Source of the DNA: Elusimicrobiota bacterium
Lineage (GTDB): Bacteria; Elusimicrobiota; Elusimicrobia; Elusimicrobiales; UBA9959
Reading direction: 5' to 3'
DNA length: 40,938 nucleotides
Assembly: GCA_012517285.1 (NCBI GenBank)
Contig: JAAYVG010000025.1
Location: 1 to 40,938 of the forward strand
The number at the start of each line of letters is the position of its first letter. Positions within the stretch are counted from its first letter, which is position 1. This document shows, in pieces, positions 1 to 8,006 of this stretch. The notes beneath the pieces are model-generated. The model did not search any database. It saw only the letters and a program-made list of their open reading frames with translations, and was not told where the DNA came from. The translations under genes and the position numbers were made by a program.

Positions 1-141
1 TAAAGCCAAAAGGTGATAAAAACTGCACACTTTTTTAACATTATATATCAAAAACCGTGCAGTTTTTGATATAAATTTTTAAACTTTTTATATAGTTTTT
101 CATTTACAAAATCTCTACCGTTAGACTTATTCAGTGACCCC
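1..141 (-). mobile_element. Partial MITE (one arm and terminal repeat)
   Basis: Read on the minus strand this begins with a terminal repeat at 119-141 (GGGGTCACTGAATAAGTC, then TAACG). It continues with sequence clearly related to the left arm of the element at 29999-30197 (TAACGG-GGAG, TATAAA-GAAA, then the CTGCA core). It contains a perfect 12-bp inverted repeat, 44-55 with 62-73, around the loop CGTGCA. The other end lies outside the window or is lost. The element stops 3 nt short of the stop codon of the radical SAM gene. It has no coding capacity, so mobility would need a transposase supplied elsewhere. Confidence 0.7.
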
Positions 142-144
142 AAA

Positions 145-1188
145 TTAGAATACCCCATATATTTCATATCCGCACTTAGGGCAAAAACCTTTTCCATCTT
201 TTTCTTTTATTTTATTTTCAATTATGCTCATATACCCTCTCTTTATTAATGTATATGAACAATTAGGGCATATAGTATCACAATATTGGGTGTTATAATT
301 TCCACCATAAACATATTTCAAACCAAGATCTTTTGCAGTTTCTATAAATCCTTCAATCTTTTTTTCGTCGGTCTGAGGCGTTTCTATCATACGATAGTCA
401 GGATGGAATTTTGTAAGGTGCCACGGGATATCTGATGATAGAGATTTAATAAAATTTATCATCTGTTTTATTTCAGCAATGCTATCATTGAAATCAGTAA
501 CCACAAGCGTTACTAATTCAATATGCTTGCCGGCTTTATAAACCATTTCTATTGATTTCAAGAGTAGATCCAAATCTGCACCTGTCAGTTTCCTAAATCT
601 GTTTTTATTAAAACTCTTTAAATCTATTCTGATAAAATCTATATAATCCCTTATATAGTTAAATCCATCCCGCGATATATAACCGTTTGAAACAAATCCA
701 GTTTTTATACTCTTATCCTTTTCCTTAGCATTTTTAAAAATTTTTCTGGCAAGTTCAATTGAGATGACAGGCTCGTTATATGTTGAGACAATTACTTTAA
801 TATCTCTTTGTTTGGCTATATCATATATGCTTAAAGGAGAAACCTCTATCAGTTGAAGGTTTGATAATTTATCACTTTTTATCAACTGCGAAAGCTCCCA
901 ATTCTGACAGTAATCACATTTAAAATTGCAGCCAAAGTTTGAAAATGACAATGTCATAGAGCCTGGCATAAAGTGATAAACTGGTTTTTTTTCAATCGGG
1001 TCTATGTTTAATGCTGAAACATATCCATCAGGAACAAACAGTTTTCCATCCTTATTAAACCTGACGCCACAGTTTCCTGATCTGCCTTCGCTAATATTAC
1101 AATTAAAATTACAGGCCAAACATCTTACACCTGTATCTGTTTTATAATAAAGTTCAGACTCTGCTGAATATTTTTCAATAAAACTCAT
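145..1188 (-). CDS. amrS: AmmeMemoRadiSam-type radical SAM protein (AmrS)
   Basis: A 347-residue radical SAM enzyme of the group that usually travels with AMMECR1 and MEMO proteins; the substrate of that system is not established. The [4Fe-4S] motif CNFKCDYC is at residues 87-94 (Cys87, 91, 94). An N-terminal cysteine cluster (Cys23, 26, 30, 40) precedes the radical SAM core. Two C-terminal CxxC pairs (CPNC and CPKC) look like a zinc ribbon or auxiliary metal site. The start overlaps the end of the upstream lipid kinase by 4 nt, so the two are probably co-transcribed. No AMMECR1 or MEMO gene lies in the window. A glycyl-radical-enzyme activase is the alternative reading, but no glycyl radical enzyme is nearby. 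Confidence 0.8.
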   Translation of the reverse strand: MSFIEKYSAESELYYKTDTGVRCLACNFNCNISEGRSGNCGVRFNKDGKLFVPDGYVSALNIDPIEKKPVYHFMPGSMTLSFSNFGCNFKCDYCQNWELSQLIKSDKLSNLQLIEVSPLSIYDIAKQRDIKVIVSTYNEPVISIELARKIFKNAKEKDKSIKTGFVSNGYISRDGFNYIRDYIDFIRIDLKSFNKNRFRKLTGADLDLLLKSIEMVYKAGKHIELVTLVVTDFNDSIAEIKQMINFIKSLSSDIPWHLTKFHPDYRMIETPQTDEKKIEGFIETAKDLGLKYVYGGNYNTQYCDTICPNCSYTLIKRGYMSIIENKIKEKDGKGFCPKCGYEIYGVF

Positions 1189-2066
1189 ACAGATATTACA
1201 TTTATTGCGTTTTCCATAACACTTATATTAAGCACACCATCTTCCGAGCTGAAGTCTTCACCATCCAGATGGTACACCGAGCCTTTATCAATCACAATTT
1301 TAAAATTTTTAGATCTAAAACTTTTAACACAATCATTTTCAAGTATTTTAGAGTTAAAGAGGGTCTTTACTCCCATTATCATTCCAATCAATCCCGGATC
1401 ATCAATAACAATGGCTTCTAGATATCCATCATCCATAATTGAGTTCGGGCTTATAACAGCCTTTCCACCATACTGTTTACCATTTGCAATAGTAGCTATA
1501 AGTGGCTTAAAAGAATATTTTTCACCATTAACATAAAGATCAGTGTTGTTCGGCTTAAATTTAAAATATGATAATATCCCGTGGATAAAGTATGGTAATA
1601 GCCCCCTTGAATGAACCGTATTATTAAAAAGATATGCTATTTTAGCGTCAAATCCTGTTCCACAGGTGCAGAGAAATATTTCACCATTGACCATGCCACA
1701 ATCTATGGCTTTTGTCCTGCCATTAAGAATAACCCTTATTGCATCATCGATGTTAAGTGGTATCCCGAGGTTTCTTGCAAGACCATTTCCAGAGCCTGCA
1801 GGTATAATTCCGAGTTTTATATCTTTTCTTCCAGTTAGTAAGCCTGCTATTTCTCTTATAGTCCCGTCACCACCAACAGCAATTATATTATCAAATCCCT
1901 CTTCTATATAATTAAGAGCTATTTCTTTTGAATGATATCTGTATTTTGTATATTCTATAAAAAATTCAATATCAGGCATATTAAACTTCTCTCTTATCTT
2001 TTTCTCTATAAGTTTATTTATTTTTAATCCTGATTTTGGGTTTATTATAAAAATATATTTTTTCAT
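1185..2066 (-). CDS. Diacylglycerol kinase-family lipid kinase
   Basis: A 293-residue member of the YegS/DgkB-type lipid kinase family, which phosphorylates diacylglycerol, sphingoid or related lipids with ATP at the membrane. Visible signatures are the N-terminal INPKSG, the nucleotide-binding GGDGTIREI near residue 65 and PAGSGNGLARNLG near 90. The C-terminal beta-rich domain ends in HLDGEDF, typical of the family. Full length, with no signal peptide. It is the first gene of a two-gene minus-strand unit with the radical SAM gene. Its promoter region is shared back to back with rpsP. The exact lipid substrate cannot be told from sequence. Confidence 0.85.
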   Translation of the reverse strand: MKKYIFIINPKSGLKINKLIEKKIREKFNMPDIEFFIEYTKYRYHSKEIALNYIEEGFDNIIAVGGDGTIREIAGLLTGRKDIKLGIIPAGSGNGLARNLGIPLNIDDAIRVILNGRTKAIDCGMVNGEIFLCTCGTGFDAKIAYLFNNTVHSRGLLPYFIHGILSYFKFKPNNTDLYVNGEKYSFKPLIATIANGKQYGGKAVISPNSIMDDGYLEAIVIDDPGLIGMIMGVKTLFNSKILENDCVKSFRSKNFKIVIDKGSVYHLDGEDFSSEDGVLNISVMENAINVISV

Positions 2067-2114
2067 TTAAAAAATGTCTTTCAAACAATGACTTAAAGAA
2101 TTAGTATAGAATAA

Positions 2115-2123
2115 ATTATATCA
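2115..2123 (-). promoter_or_regulatory. Candidate promoter of the lipid kinase gene
   Basis: On the minus strand the sequence TGaTATAAT gives a perfect -10 hexamer (2115-2120) with an extended TGn. It lies about 50 nt before the start codon in an AT-rich divergent spacer. No convincing -35 box is seen. Confidence 0.45.
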
Positions 2124-2201
2124 TAATTGGGATAATATAAATCTTTTAGAACATTCAGAAATTATTACTTTTAAACATAGCGTATTTATATTGATATTTT
2201 T

Positions 2202-2210
2202 TGCTATAAT
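2202..2210 (+). promoter_or_regulatory. Candidate promoter of the rpsP operon
   Basis: TGcTATAAT is an extended -10 with a perfect hexamer at 2205-2210, about 85 nt before rpsP. The spacer 2067-2295 otherwise holds only AT-rich sequence. Confidence 0.5.
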
Positions 2211-2295
2211 ATTATTTATATAGGCTATATTATATATTTTATAGTGTTATATTTAGCTTTGAAAAAAGGAGTAATGTTAGTATAGGAGGTATGAG

Positions 2296-2547
2296 ATGGC
2301 TGTCGTTTTAAGACTTCAAAGACATGGCAAGAGGGTTCAACCTAATTATAAGATAGTTGCCATTGATAGAACAAAAGGCCCAACAGGGGAGCCAATAGAG
2401 GTTATAGGTAATTATAATCCAAAGGGCGAGAAGCTCGTTGATAAGATAAATCTTAAAATGGAAAGGTATGATTATTGGTTAAAGGTGGGTGCAAAGCCGA
2501 GTGATACACTTTCCAAACTAGTAAAAAAGGTAAAAGAAAATCAATAA
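2296..2547 (+). CDS. rpsP: 30S ribosomal protein S16
   Basis: An 83-residue protein with the S16 pattern: start MAVVLRLQRHGKR, then IGNYNPKGE and a C-terminal basic tail. S16 binds 16S rRNA early in 30S assembly. The start is set by TAGGAGGT (2283-2290) six bases upstream; an ATG at 2291 is in another frame. It heads the cluster rpsP-khpA-trmD-rplS-rnhB-yraN, a common bacterial arrangement. Confidence 0.97.
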   Translation: MAVVLRLQRHGKRVQPNYKIVAIDRTKGPTGEPIEVIGNYNPKGEKLVDKINLKMERYDYWLKVGAKPSDTLSKLVKKVKENQ

Positions 2548-2548
2548 G

Positions 2549-2782
2549 ATGAATGATTTGATCTCGTATATGATTTCTTCCATTTTAGGCGATAAGAATG
2601 ATGTGAATATTACGTTGGTTGAGAATGAGAATGAGTTAAGGGTTCAGATAAATGCTTCTTCATCATCAAAATCAAAGCTTATTGGAAGGGATGGTAAGGT
2701 GATCAACAGTATGCGAGAGTATTTAAGAGCGATCTCTAAAAAGTTTAATAAAAGAGTTTATATAGAAATCAATGAAAATTGA
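2549..2782 (+). CDS. khpA: KH-domain RNA-binding protein KhpA
   Basis: A 77-residue single KH-domain protein. The GxxG loop is visible in KLIGRDGKVINSM near residues 44-56. Members of this family (KhpA/YlqC) bind RNA and in several bacteria act with KhpB in RNA regulation. It starts one base after the rpsP stop and overlaps the trmD start by 11 nt, which implies translational coupling. rimM is usually found just after this gene but is absent. Confidence 0.9.
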   Translation: MNDLISYMISSILGDKNDVNITLVENENELRVQINASSSSKSKLIGRDGKVINSMREYLRAISKKFNKRVYIEINEN

Positions 2783-3464
2783 TGTGGTAACTCTGTTCCC
2801 TGAGATTGTGGATTTCCCACTTTCTAAGAGCATAATGGGAAGGGCAAGACTTAATGGTCTTTTAAAGATAGGTTTTGTCAATCCGAGAGACTTTGCTTCT
2901 GACAGGCATAAGACAGTTGATGAAAAACCCTATGGTGGTGGGAGTGGAATGCTTTTGATGGCAGAACCATTTTATAAGGCTGTGCAAAAGGTGAAGAAGA
3001 AGTCATCACATACAGTTTTGCTTACACCGCGAGGGAGAGTCTTCAATCAGAGAATATCAGAGGAGTTGTCTCTTAAGAAGCATCTCATCCTTGTCTGTGG
3101 CCACTACGAGGGAATTGATGAAAGAATATCCTGTTGTATAGATGATGAGATCTCAATAGGAGATTTTATACTTTCAGGTGGAGAGCCTGCTGCGGTGTGC
3201 ATAATAGATTCCATATCAAGGCTTTTGGATGGTGTGATAAAAAGAGAGTCTCGTGAGGAGGAAAGCTTTTCAGAGTATCTTTTGGAGTTTCCCCAGTACA
3301 CGAAGCCGAGGGTCTGGAAAAAGCAGTCTGTTCCTGATGTTCTTTTAAGTGGTGACCATAAAAAGGTTGAAGAGTGGCGTATGGAGAGGGCTATGGAGAT
3401 CACCAGAACCAGAAGACCTGATCTCTATAAAGAGTATTTAAAATCAAAAAAACTAAATAGATGA
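2772..3464 (+). CDS. trmD: tRNA (guanine-N1-)-methyltransferase
   Basis: A 230-residue SPOUT methyltransferase that makes m1G37 next to the anticodon and so prevents frameshifting. Trefoil-knot signatures are present: LTPRGRVFNQ, LVCGHYEGIDERI and IGDFILSGGEPAA, followed by the family's EFPQYTKP segment. Length is normal. The start codon overlaps khpA by 11 nt with no space for rimM. No base-composition anomaly is apparent. Confidence 0.96.
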   Translation: MKIDVVTLFPEIVDFPLSKSIMGRARLNGLLKIGFVNPRDFASDRHKTVDEKPYGGGSGMLLMAEPFYKAVQKVKKKSSHTVLLTPRGRVFNQRISEELSLKKHLILVCGHYEGIDERISCCIDDEISIGDFILSGGEPAAVCIIDSISRLLDGVIKRESREEESFSEYLLEFPQYTKPRVWKKQSVPDVLLSGDHKKVEEWRMERAMEITRTRRPDLYKEYLKSKKLNR

Positions 3465-3545
3465 TTGGAAGAGTAGAAGAAAAATGAATAAGGAGTTTCA
3501 AATTCTGACTTCTAACCTCTGATTTCCGTTATCTGTTTTTAATGG
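3465..3545 (+). repeat. Degenerate TCTGA-type repeat spacer before rplS
   Basis: The left side is purine-rich (GGAAGAGTAGAAG). The right side consists of TCTGAC, CTCTGA and TATCTG words and ends at the GGAGG of rplS. It is a short, weak member of the compound spacer family seen more clearly at 9942-10266 and 27745-27921. Confidence 0.5.
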
Positions 3546-3552
3546 AGGATAA

Positions 3553-3954
3553 ATGAACAAGTTAGATGAAATAATGAAGGATTATATAAAAGAATTTAAG
3601 TATAGAGTTGGTGATAGGGTTGATGTGTACCTTAAAGTAACTGAAGGAGATGCTGAAAGAATTCAGGTTTTTGATGGCATAATAATTGCTATAAGAGGAA
3701 GCGGTGTATCAAAAACTTTTACAATAAGGAAGATTTCTTATGGCGTTGGTGTTGAGAGAACAATTCCTGTTAATTCACCAAAGATAGAAAAGATAGTTCT
3801 TATAAGATCCAACAAGGTAAGAAAAGCAAAGCTAAATTATTTAAGAAATTTGAGTGGTAAGGCCGCCAGATTAACCGAGATAGTAAATGATATGGAGGAT
3901 GATGATTCAAATGAGGAAGCAGTGGTGAATCAGGAAATAAATTCTGGCAAATGA
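3553..3954 (+). CDS. rplS: 50S ribosomal protein L19
   Basis: A 133-residue L19, a component of the 30S-50S interface. The core is recognised by FRVGD-like spacing ([13 protein letters not shown]), [35 protein letters not shown] and the C-terminal [13 protein letters not shown]. About 20 extra, mostly acidic residues follow the core ([11 protein letters not shown]), a modest extension. The start is supported by TGGAGG seven bases upstream. The stop overlaps the rnhB start codon (ATGA), so the two are coupled. Confidence 0.96.
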   Translation: MNKLDEIMKDYIKEFKYRVGDRVDVYLKVTEGDAERIQVFDGIIIAIRGSGVSKTFTIRKISYGVGVERTIPVNSPKIEKIVLIRSNKVRKAKLNYLRNLSGKAARLTEIVNDMEDDDSNEEAVVNQEINSGK

Positions 3955-4637
3955 TAGAGATACAGGAAACAAAGGTTAATTTTGAAAATGAGCCCCTTTT
4001 ACAGAAGGGGCTTGTTTTTTTTGATGAAGAATTAAAAAGAAAATATTCTAGGAAATATATAATAGGTGTTGATGAGGCGGGAAGAGGTCCGCTTGCCGGT
4101 CCTGTGGTTGCATGTGCAAGCCTGATATCTGATAGCTCGTGTGATTTTTTTAAAGAGGTCAATGATAGCAAAAAACTTTCACCTAAAAAGAGAGAGATTT
4201 TGTTCAAAAAAATGATCTCATCTAATGCCGTAAGATTTGGTTTTGCTTACTCTGATAACATTGAAATAGACAAAATTAACATATTAAATGCCACTCTCCT
4301 TGCAATGAAAAAATCTGTTATGAGGCTTGTCTCATATCTCTCAATTGATATGGATGATCTACTTGTTATTGTTGATGGTAATCAGAAAATAAGGGATTTC
4401 AACTGTTTTCAGATCCCTATAGTTAAGGGAGATTCAAAAAGTCTTTCAATAGCTTCGGCGAGCATATTTGCAAAGGTTTTGAGAGATAGGTGGATGGATA
4501 TAATAGATATGAACAATCCTGTTTATGATTTTAAAACTCATAAGGGATATCCGACAAAAAAACATATTGAGCTTATAAAAAAACACGGTCTCTCTGCATA
4601 TCACAGAAAAAGCTATGCACCCTGTAAAGTCTTATGA
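3951..4637 (+). CDS. rnhB: Ribonuclease HII
   Basis: A 228-residue enzyme that cuts RNA in RNA-DNA hybrids and removes ribonucleotides from DNA. The signature [15 protein letters not shown] begins at residue 39 with catalytic Asp41-Glu42, and later acidic residues sit in VIVDGNQ and the [10 protein letters not shown] segment. The start overlaps the rplS stop by 4 nt. No in-frame ATG, GTG or TTG exists between that start and the catalytic motif. A terminator-like hairpin (3991-4022) therefore lies within codons 14-24, which is unusual. It overlaps yraN by 4 nt at its end. Confidence 0.94.
   Translation: MIEIQETKVNFENEPLLQKGLVFFDEELKRKYSRKYIIGVDEAGRGPLAGPVVACASLISDSSCDFFKEVNDSKKLSPKKREILFKKMISSNAVRFGFAYSDNIEIDKINILNATLLAMKKSVMRLVSYLSIDMDDLLVIVDGNQKIRDFNCFQIPIVKGDSKSLSIASASIFAKVLRDRWMDIIDMNNPVYDFKTHKGYPTKKHIELIKKHGLSAYHRKSYAPCKVL
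3991..4022 (+). terminator. Intragenic terminator-like hairpin in rnhB
   Basis: AGCCCCTT (3991-3998) pairs perfectly with AAGGGGCT (4005-4012) across a 6-nt loop and is followed by TG and eight T residues (4015-4022). This has the form of a Rho-independent terminator. It begins 36 nt downstream of the rplS stop but inside the only plausible rnhB frame, so it may act as an attenuator controlled by translation of rnhB. Confidence 0.7.
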
Positions 4638-4996
4638 ATACACGGGGAAAGGAGTATGAAGACCTTGCAGCTCTTTACATTGAAAAAAATGGATATAAAA
4701 TAGTTGAAAGGAATTACGTTACAAGGCTTGGAGAGGTTGATATTATAGCTTATGATAAAAAGGTTCTCTGCTTTATAGAGGTTAAGGCAAGAAAGAATTC
4801 TGAATATGTGCCGTATGAGGCTGTTAATAAATTAAAGCAGAGAAAGATAATAAAGGCATCAATAATGTATATGAAAACAAAAGGAATAAGTGGTGGTGTT
4901 GATCTAAGATATGATGTTGTTTCAATATACGGTGATATAAATTCTCCTGATATACTGCTGATAAAGAATGCTTTTAATGTCGAGAGATATTTTTAA
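4634..4996 (+). CDS. yraN: UPF0102 (YraN) family nuclease-like protein
   Basis: A 120-residue protein of the UPF0102/YraN family. It carries the restriction-endonuclease-like core: Glu34 and Asp36 in LGEVDIIAYD, then Glu49 and Lys51 in CFIEVKAR, the arrangement of a PD-(D/E)xK metal site. The cellular role is not settled; the family often sits next to rnhB as here. It overlaps rnhB by 4 nt (ATGA) and is the last gene of the ribosomal cluster. Confidence 0.88.
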   Translation: MNTRGKEYEDLAALYIEKNGYKIVERNYVTRLGEVDIIAYDKKVLCFIEVKARKNSEYVPYEAVNKLKQRKIIKASIMYMKTKGISGGVDLRYDVVSIYGDINSPDILLIKNAFNVERYF

Positions 4997-5217
4997 GACA
5001 GTGTTTGGAAATAAGGAAAATACCTTATTCACTGATTTGGTTTTGCTGATCACTGACCCTGCCTACGCCGAAGCGGCTTCGGCAGACCCGCCTGCTTTTA
5101 GGAACTATGGCGGATTATATGTGTTAAATTAATGCTGACTACAAGTCCTTAACACATTGCAGTGGGCGGGCAGGCAGGCACTGTCCACTGTCCACTGACC
5201 ACTGTCCACTATTTTGA
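4997..5217 (+). repeat. Compound repeat spacer with GC-rich palindrome
   Basis: The spacer holds three things. A perfect palindrome GCCGAAGC-G-GCTTCGGC lies at 5067-5083 within a CCTGCC/GGCAGG environment. A 9-bp stem, ATGTGTTAA (5119-5127) with TTAACACAT (5149-5157), follows. A run of CACTGTCC/CACTGACC words at about 5180-5212 ends at the ribosome binding site of the next gene. CCTGCC near 5059 and the G-rich GGCGGGCAGGCAGGC near 5165-5179 are complementary, so the whole can fold as one large branched hairpin. Confidence 0.7.
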
Positions 5218-5227
5218 TGGAGGTTTT

Positions 5228-6064
5228 ATGAAGGGTGAAGAAATGTATAAAACGATTGTAAAGACTGCGTCATATTTAAAGAAGAAGATAAAGAATTTTA
5301 ATCCTGAGTATCTCATCATCATGGGAAGCGGTCTTAAAAATGCTATTCCAGATATGGAAGTGATTAAGACTATAAAATACAGCGATATTCCCAATTTTCC
5401 TTTAACCACTGTTAAGGGTCATATAGGTGAGCTTATATATGGAAGATATGCTGGAAAAAATATTGCTGTGATGAGGGGAAGATTCCATTATTATGAAGGG
5501 CATCCAATAACATTTATATCATTTCCCATAAGATTGTTTAACTATCTCGGTGCAAAAAAGCTTGTAGTTACTGCTGCTGTTGGTTCTTTGAAAAAGGATA
5601 TAAAGCCAGGAGATATAGTTCTTTTGAAGAGTCATATAAATCTTATGGATACAAATCCGCTTATAGGAAACTATTATGAAAAATTTGGTGAGATGTTTGT
5701 TGATATGTCTGAACCTTATAAGCTTTCAACTGTTAAGGATATAAAGAATTTGATCAAAGGGAAAAAAATAGCCTTAAAGGAAGGAGTTTATGTCGCTGTA
5801 AGTGGTCCATGCTATGAAACACCGGCTGAGGCTAATATGTATAGACTTATGGGTGGTGATGTTATAGGTATGTCAGTAGTTCCTGAGGTCATAAGTGCAA
5901 GGCAGTTGAATATGGATGTCCTTGGTGTTTGCTGGATATCAAACTATGTACCATGTATAGAAAATAAAAACATATCCCATGATGATGTTTTAAAGCTTGG
6001 TGATCTGGCTGGAGAAAATATAAAATACATAGTTGAAACTGCTATATCAAAAGGTGCATTTTAG
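5228..6064 (+). CDS. Purine nucleoside phosphorylase
   Basis: A 278-residue class I-type purine nucleoside phosphorylase: nucleoside plus phosphate gives base plus ribose-1-phosphate. Motifs are MGSGLKNAI (phosphate loop), MRGRFHYYEGHP, VTAAVGSLKKDIKPGD and VSGPCYETPAEANMYR, then GMSVVPEVISAR. The start at 5228 is chosen because TGGAGG stands just before it and homology begins there. The frame remains open upstream to a GTG at 5162, but that stretch is repeat DNA. It is the first gene of a salvage operon with pyrimidine nucleoside phosphorylase and upp. Confidence 0.92.
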   Translation: MKGEEMYKTIVKTASYLKKKIKNFNPEYLIIMGSGLKNAIPDMEVIKTIKYSDIPNFPLTTVKGHIGELIYGRYAGKNIAVMRGRFHYYEGHPITFISFPIRLFNYLGAKKLVVTAAVGSLKKDIKPGDIVLLKSHINLMDTNPLIGNYYEKFGEMFVDMSEPYKLSTVKDIKNLIKGKKIALKEGVYVAVSGPCYETPAEANMYRLMGGDVIGMSVVPEVISARQLNMDVLGVCWISNYVPCIENKNISHDDVLKLGDLAGENIKYIVETAISKGAF

Positions 6065-6072
6065 GAGTTTTT

Positions 6073-7383
6073 ATGAATATGATTGAACTCATTACGAAAA
6101 AGAGGGATGGGCTTAAGCTTGATTATGATGATTTTAATTTTATATCCAAGGGTGCTGCTGATGGGAGTATTCCTGATTATCAGCTTACGAGTTGGCTTAT
6201 GGCCTCATTTCTTAATGGTATGGATGATAAAGAAACTTCATATCTTACAAGGGCTATGGCACTCTCAGGTAAAAGGCTTGATCTGAGGAATATTAAAAAG
6301 ATGAAGGTTGATAAACACTCAACAGGTGGGGTTGGTGATGGAATTTCTCTAGCTCTTGCCCCGATAGTTGCAAGCTGCGGTGTTTGTGTTCCTATGATGA
6401 GTGGAAGAGGGTTAGGTCATACAGGTGGAACGCTTGATAAGCTTGAGTCAATAAGAAATTTTGAGGTTCGCTTAGGATATTCAAATATACTCAGGCAGCT
6501 TAAGGCTATTGATGTTTGTATGTTTGGTCAGACATCAGAACTTGCACCAGCTGATAAAAAACTTTATGCTCTTCGTGATGCAAGTGCCACTGTTGAATCT
6601 ATTCCGCTTATAGTATCAAGCATACTCTCAAAAAAATATGCAGAGGGAATAAATGCCCTTGTGATTGATGTCAAGTTTGGAAGTGGTGCTTTTATGAAGG
6701 ACTATAGAAAAGCAAAAGAGCTTGCTGTTGCACTTGTAAAAACAGCAAAACTTCTCGGGATAAGCTCTGTTGCTGTAATGAGCAATATGAACTTACCGCT
6801 CGGAAGGGCTGTTGGAAATGGGATAGAGATGGAACAAGCAATAAGAATTTTAAATGGTGAAAATATAAGTGATGATTTTGAAGATCTGCTTTATCTTTTA
6901 AGTGGTTATATGATTTGTCTTGGCAAAAAAGCAAAAAGCATTGATGAGGCTATGGATAAAGCAAGGGATGCTGTCAGGACAAAAAAGGCTTTGAACAAAT
7001 TAAGAGAAATAATTAAATGGCAGAAAGGAGATCTTCGTGTCTGTGAAAACCCATCAGTGTTCATAAAAAAATCAAGACTTGTGAGCTACGCGAAGGCAAC
7101 AGCTGATGGATATATAAGCGATATGGATGCAAGAACTGTTGGACTTTCAACTATTGCTCTTGGTGTTGGAAGAACAAAGGCTGAGGACAGTGTTGATTAC
7201 GGTGCTGGAATATGGCTTAGCAAAAAATATGGTGATCTTGTAAAAAAAGGTGATATTATCGCAACAGTTTATGGATCAGATATAAACAGGCTTAATGAGT
7301 GTATTAAAATATTTGAAACTTCTATAAAAATATCTCAGTCAAGACCACCGAAGTTAAAACTGATAGGTGATATAGTGAGGTGA
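6073..7383 (+). CDS. Pyrimidine-nucleoside (thymidine) phosphorylase
   Basis: A 436-residue glycosyltransferase family 3 enzyme that splits uridine or thymidine with phosphate. The family signature KHSTGGVGDGISLALAPI starts near residue 79. It is followed by MSGRGLGHTGGTLDKLESI and the DVKFGSGAFMK loop; a C-terminal alpha/beta domain with GAGIWLSKKYGD is present. The length fits the Pdp/DeoA family. An AGGAG precedes the ATG. It lies 8 nt after purine nucleoside phosphorylase and overlaps the GTG form of the upp start. Whether uridine or thymidine is preferred cannot be decided here. Confidence 0.93.
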   Translation: MNMIELITKKRDGLKLDYDDFNFISKGAADGSIPDYQLTSWLMASFLNGMDDKETSYLTRAMALSGKRLDLRNIKKMKVDKHSTGGVGDGISLALAPIVASCGVCVPMMSGRGLGHTGGTLDKLESIRNFEVRLGYSNILRQLKAIDVCMFGQTSELAPADKKLYALRDASATVESIPLIVSSILSKKYAEGINALVIDVKFGSGAFMKDYRKAKELAVALVKTAKLLGISSVAVMSNMNLPLGRAVGNGIEMEQAIRILNGENISDDFEDLLYLLSGYMICLGKKAKSIDEAMDKARDAVRTKKALNKLREIIKWQKGDLRVCENPSVFIKKSRLVSYAKATADGYISDMDARTVGLSTIALGVGRTKAEDSVDYGAGIWLSKKYGDLVKKGDIIATVYGSDINRLNECIKIFETSIKISQSRPPKLKLIGDIVR

Positions 7384-7385
7384 TT

Positions 7386-8006
7386 ATGCTATATGTATCA
7401 AAACATCCTCTTGTTATGCAAAAGCTTTCAAAACTGAGAGACTTAAACACAAAAACTTATGAGTTTAGAAAAAATATGGAGGAGCTTGCAATGTTGCTTG
7501 GATATGAGCTTACTGCTGATTTTCCTGTTAAAGAGGTTAGAGTAAAGACTCCAATCGCTGTTTCAACATCATATGTCATATCAAAGGATATTGTTATAGT
7601 TGCAGTTCTAAGAGCAGGTCTTGCACTTATGGAAGGGCTTTCAAAGATAATACCAGATGCAAAGTTAGCTCACATAGGACTTTATCGTGACGAAGAAACA
7701 TTGAAGCCTGTAAAATATTATCTGAGATTTCCTGATGATTTAAAGGATAGTATCGTTGTTATAGTTGACCCAATGCTTGCAACAGGTGGCTCGGCTGTTG
7801 AGGCTGTTAATATAGTTAAATCAAGGGAAGCAAAGAATATATATTTTATGTCGGCCATATCGTCAAGGATGGGGATAGATGTTCTCAGAAAGCATCACCC
7901 TGATATAAAAATTTTTACAGCAGCAGTCGATGAAAAAATAAATGATAAGGGTTATATTGTTCCAGGTCTTGGAGATGCAGGTGATAGGATGTTTGGTACT
8001 GATTGA
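7386..8006 (+). CDS. upp: Uracil phosphoribosyltransferase
   Basis: A 206-residue enzyme that turns uracil and PRPP into UMP. It shows LYVSKHPLVMQKL at the start, AVLRAGLALMEGL and the PRPP loop VDPMLATGGSAVEAV, ending in PGLGDAGDRMFGTD as is typical. I place the start at ATG 7386, where family homology begins and GAGGTGA precedes it. A GTG at 7380, overlapping the previous gene, adds two residues and is also possible. It completes the pathway uridine to uracil to UMP with its upstream neighbour. Its stop abuts the stop of the convergent FNR-like gene with no terminator between them. Confidence 0.93.
   Translation: MLYVSKHPLVMQKLSKLRDLNTKTYEFRKNMEELAMLLGYELTADFPVKEVRVKTPIAVSTSYVISKDIVIVAVLRAGLALMEGLSKIIPDAKLAHIGLYRDEETLKPVKYYLRFPDDLKDSIVVIVDPMLATGGSAVEAVNIVKSREAKNIYFMSAISSRMGIDVLRKHHPDIKIFTAAVDEKINDKGYIVPGLGDAGDRMFGTD

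Noticed and set aside
1611-1911. Plus-strand open frames within the lipid kinase gene
   Set aside because: They are shadows of the minus-strand coding sequence, without ribosome binding sites or recognisable motifs.
5162-5227. GTG-initiated N-terminal extension of purine nucleoside phosphorylase
   Set aside because: The 22 extra codons translate repeat DNA (CACTGTCC words), whereas ATG 5228 has TGGAGG just upstream and is where homology begins.
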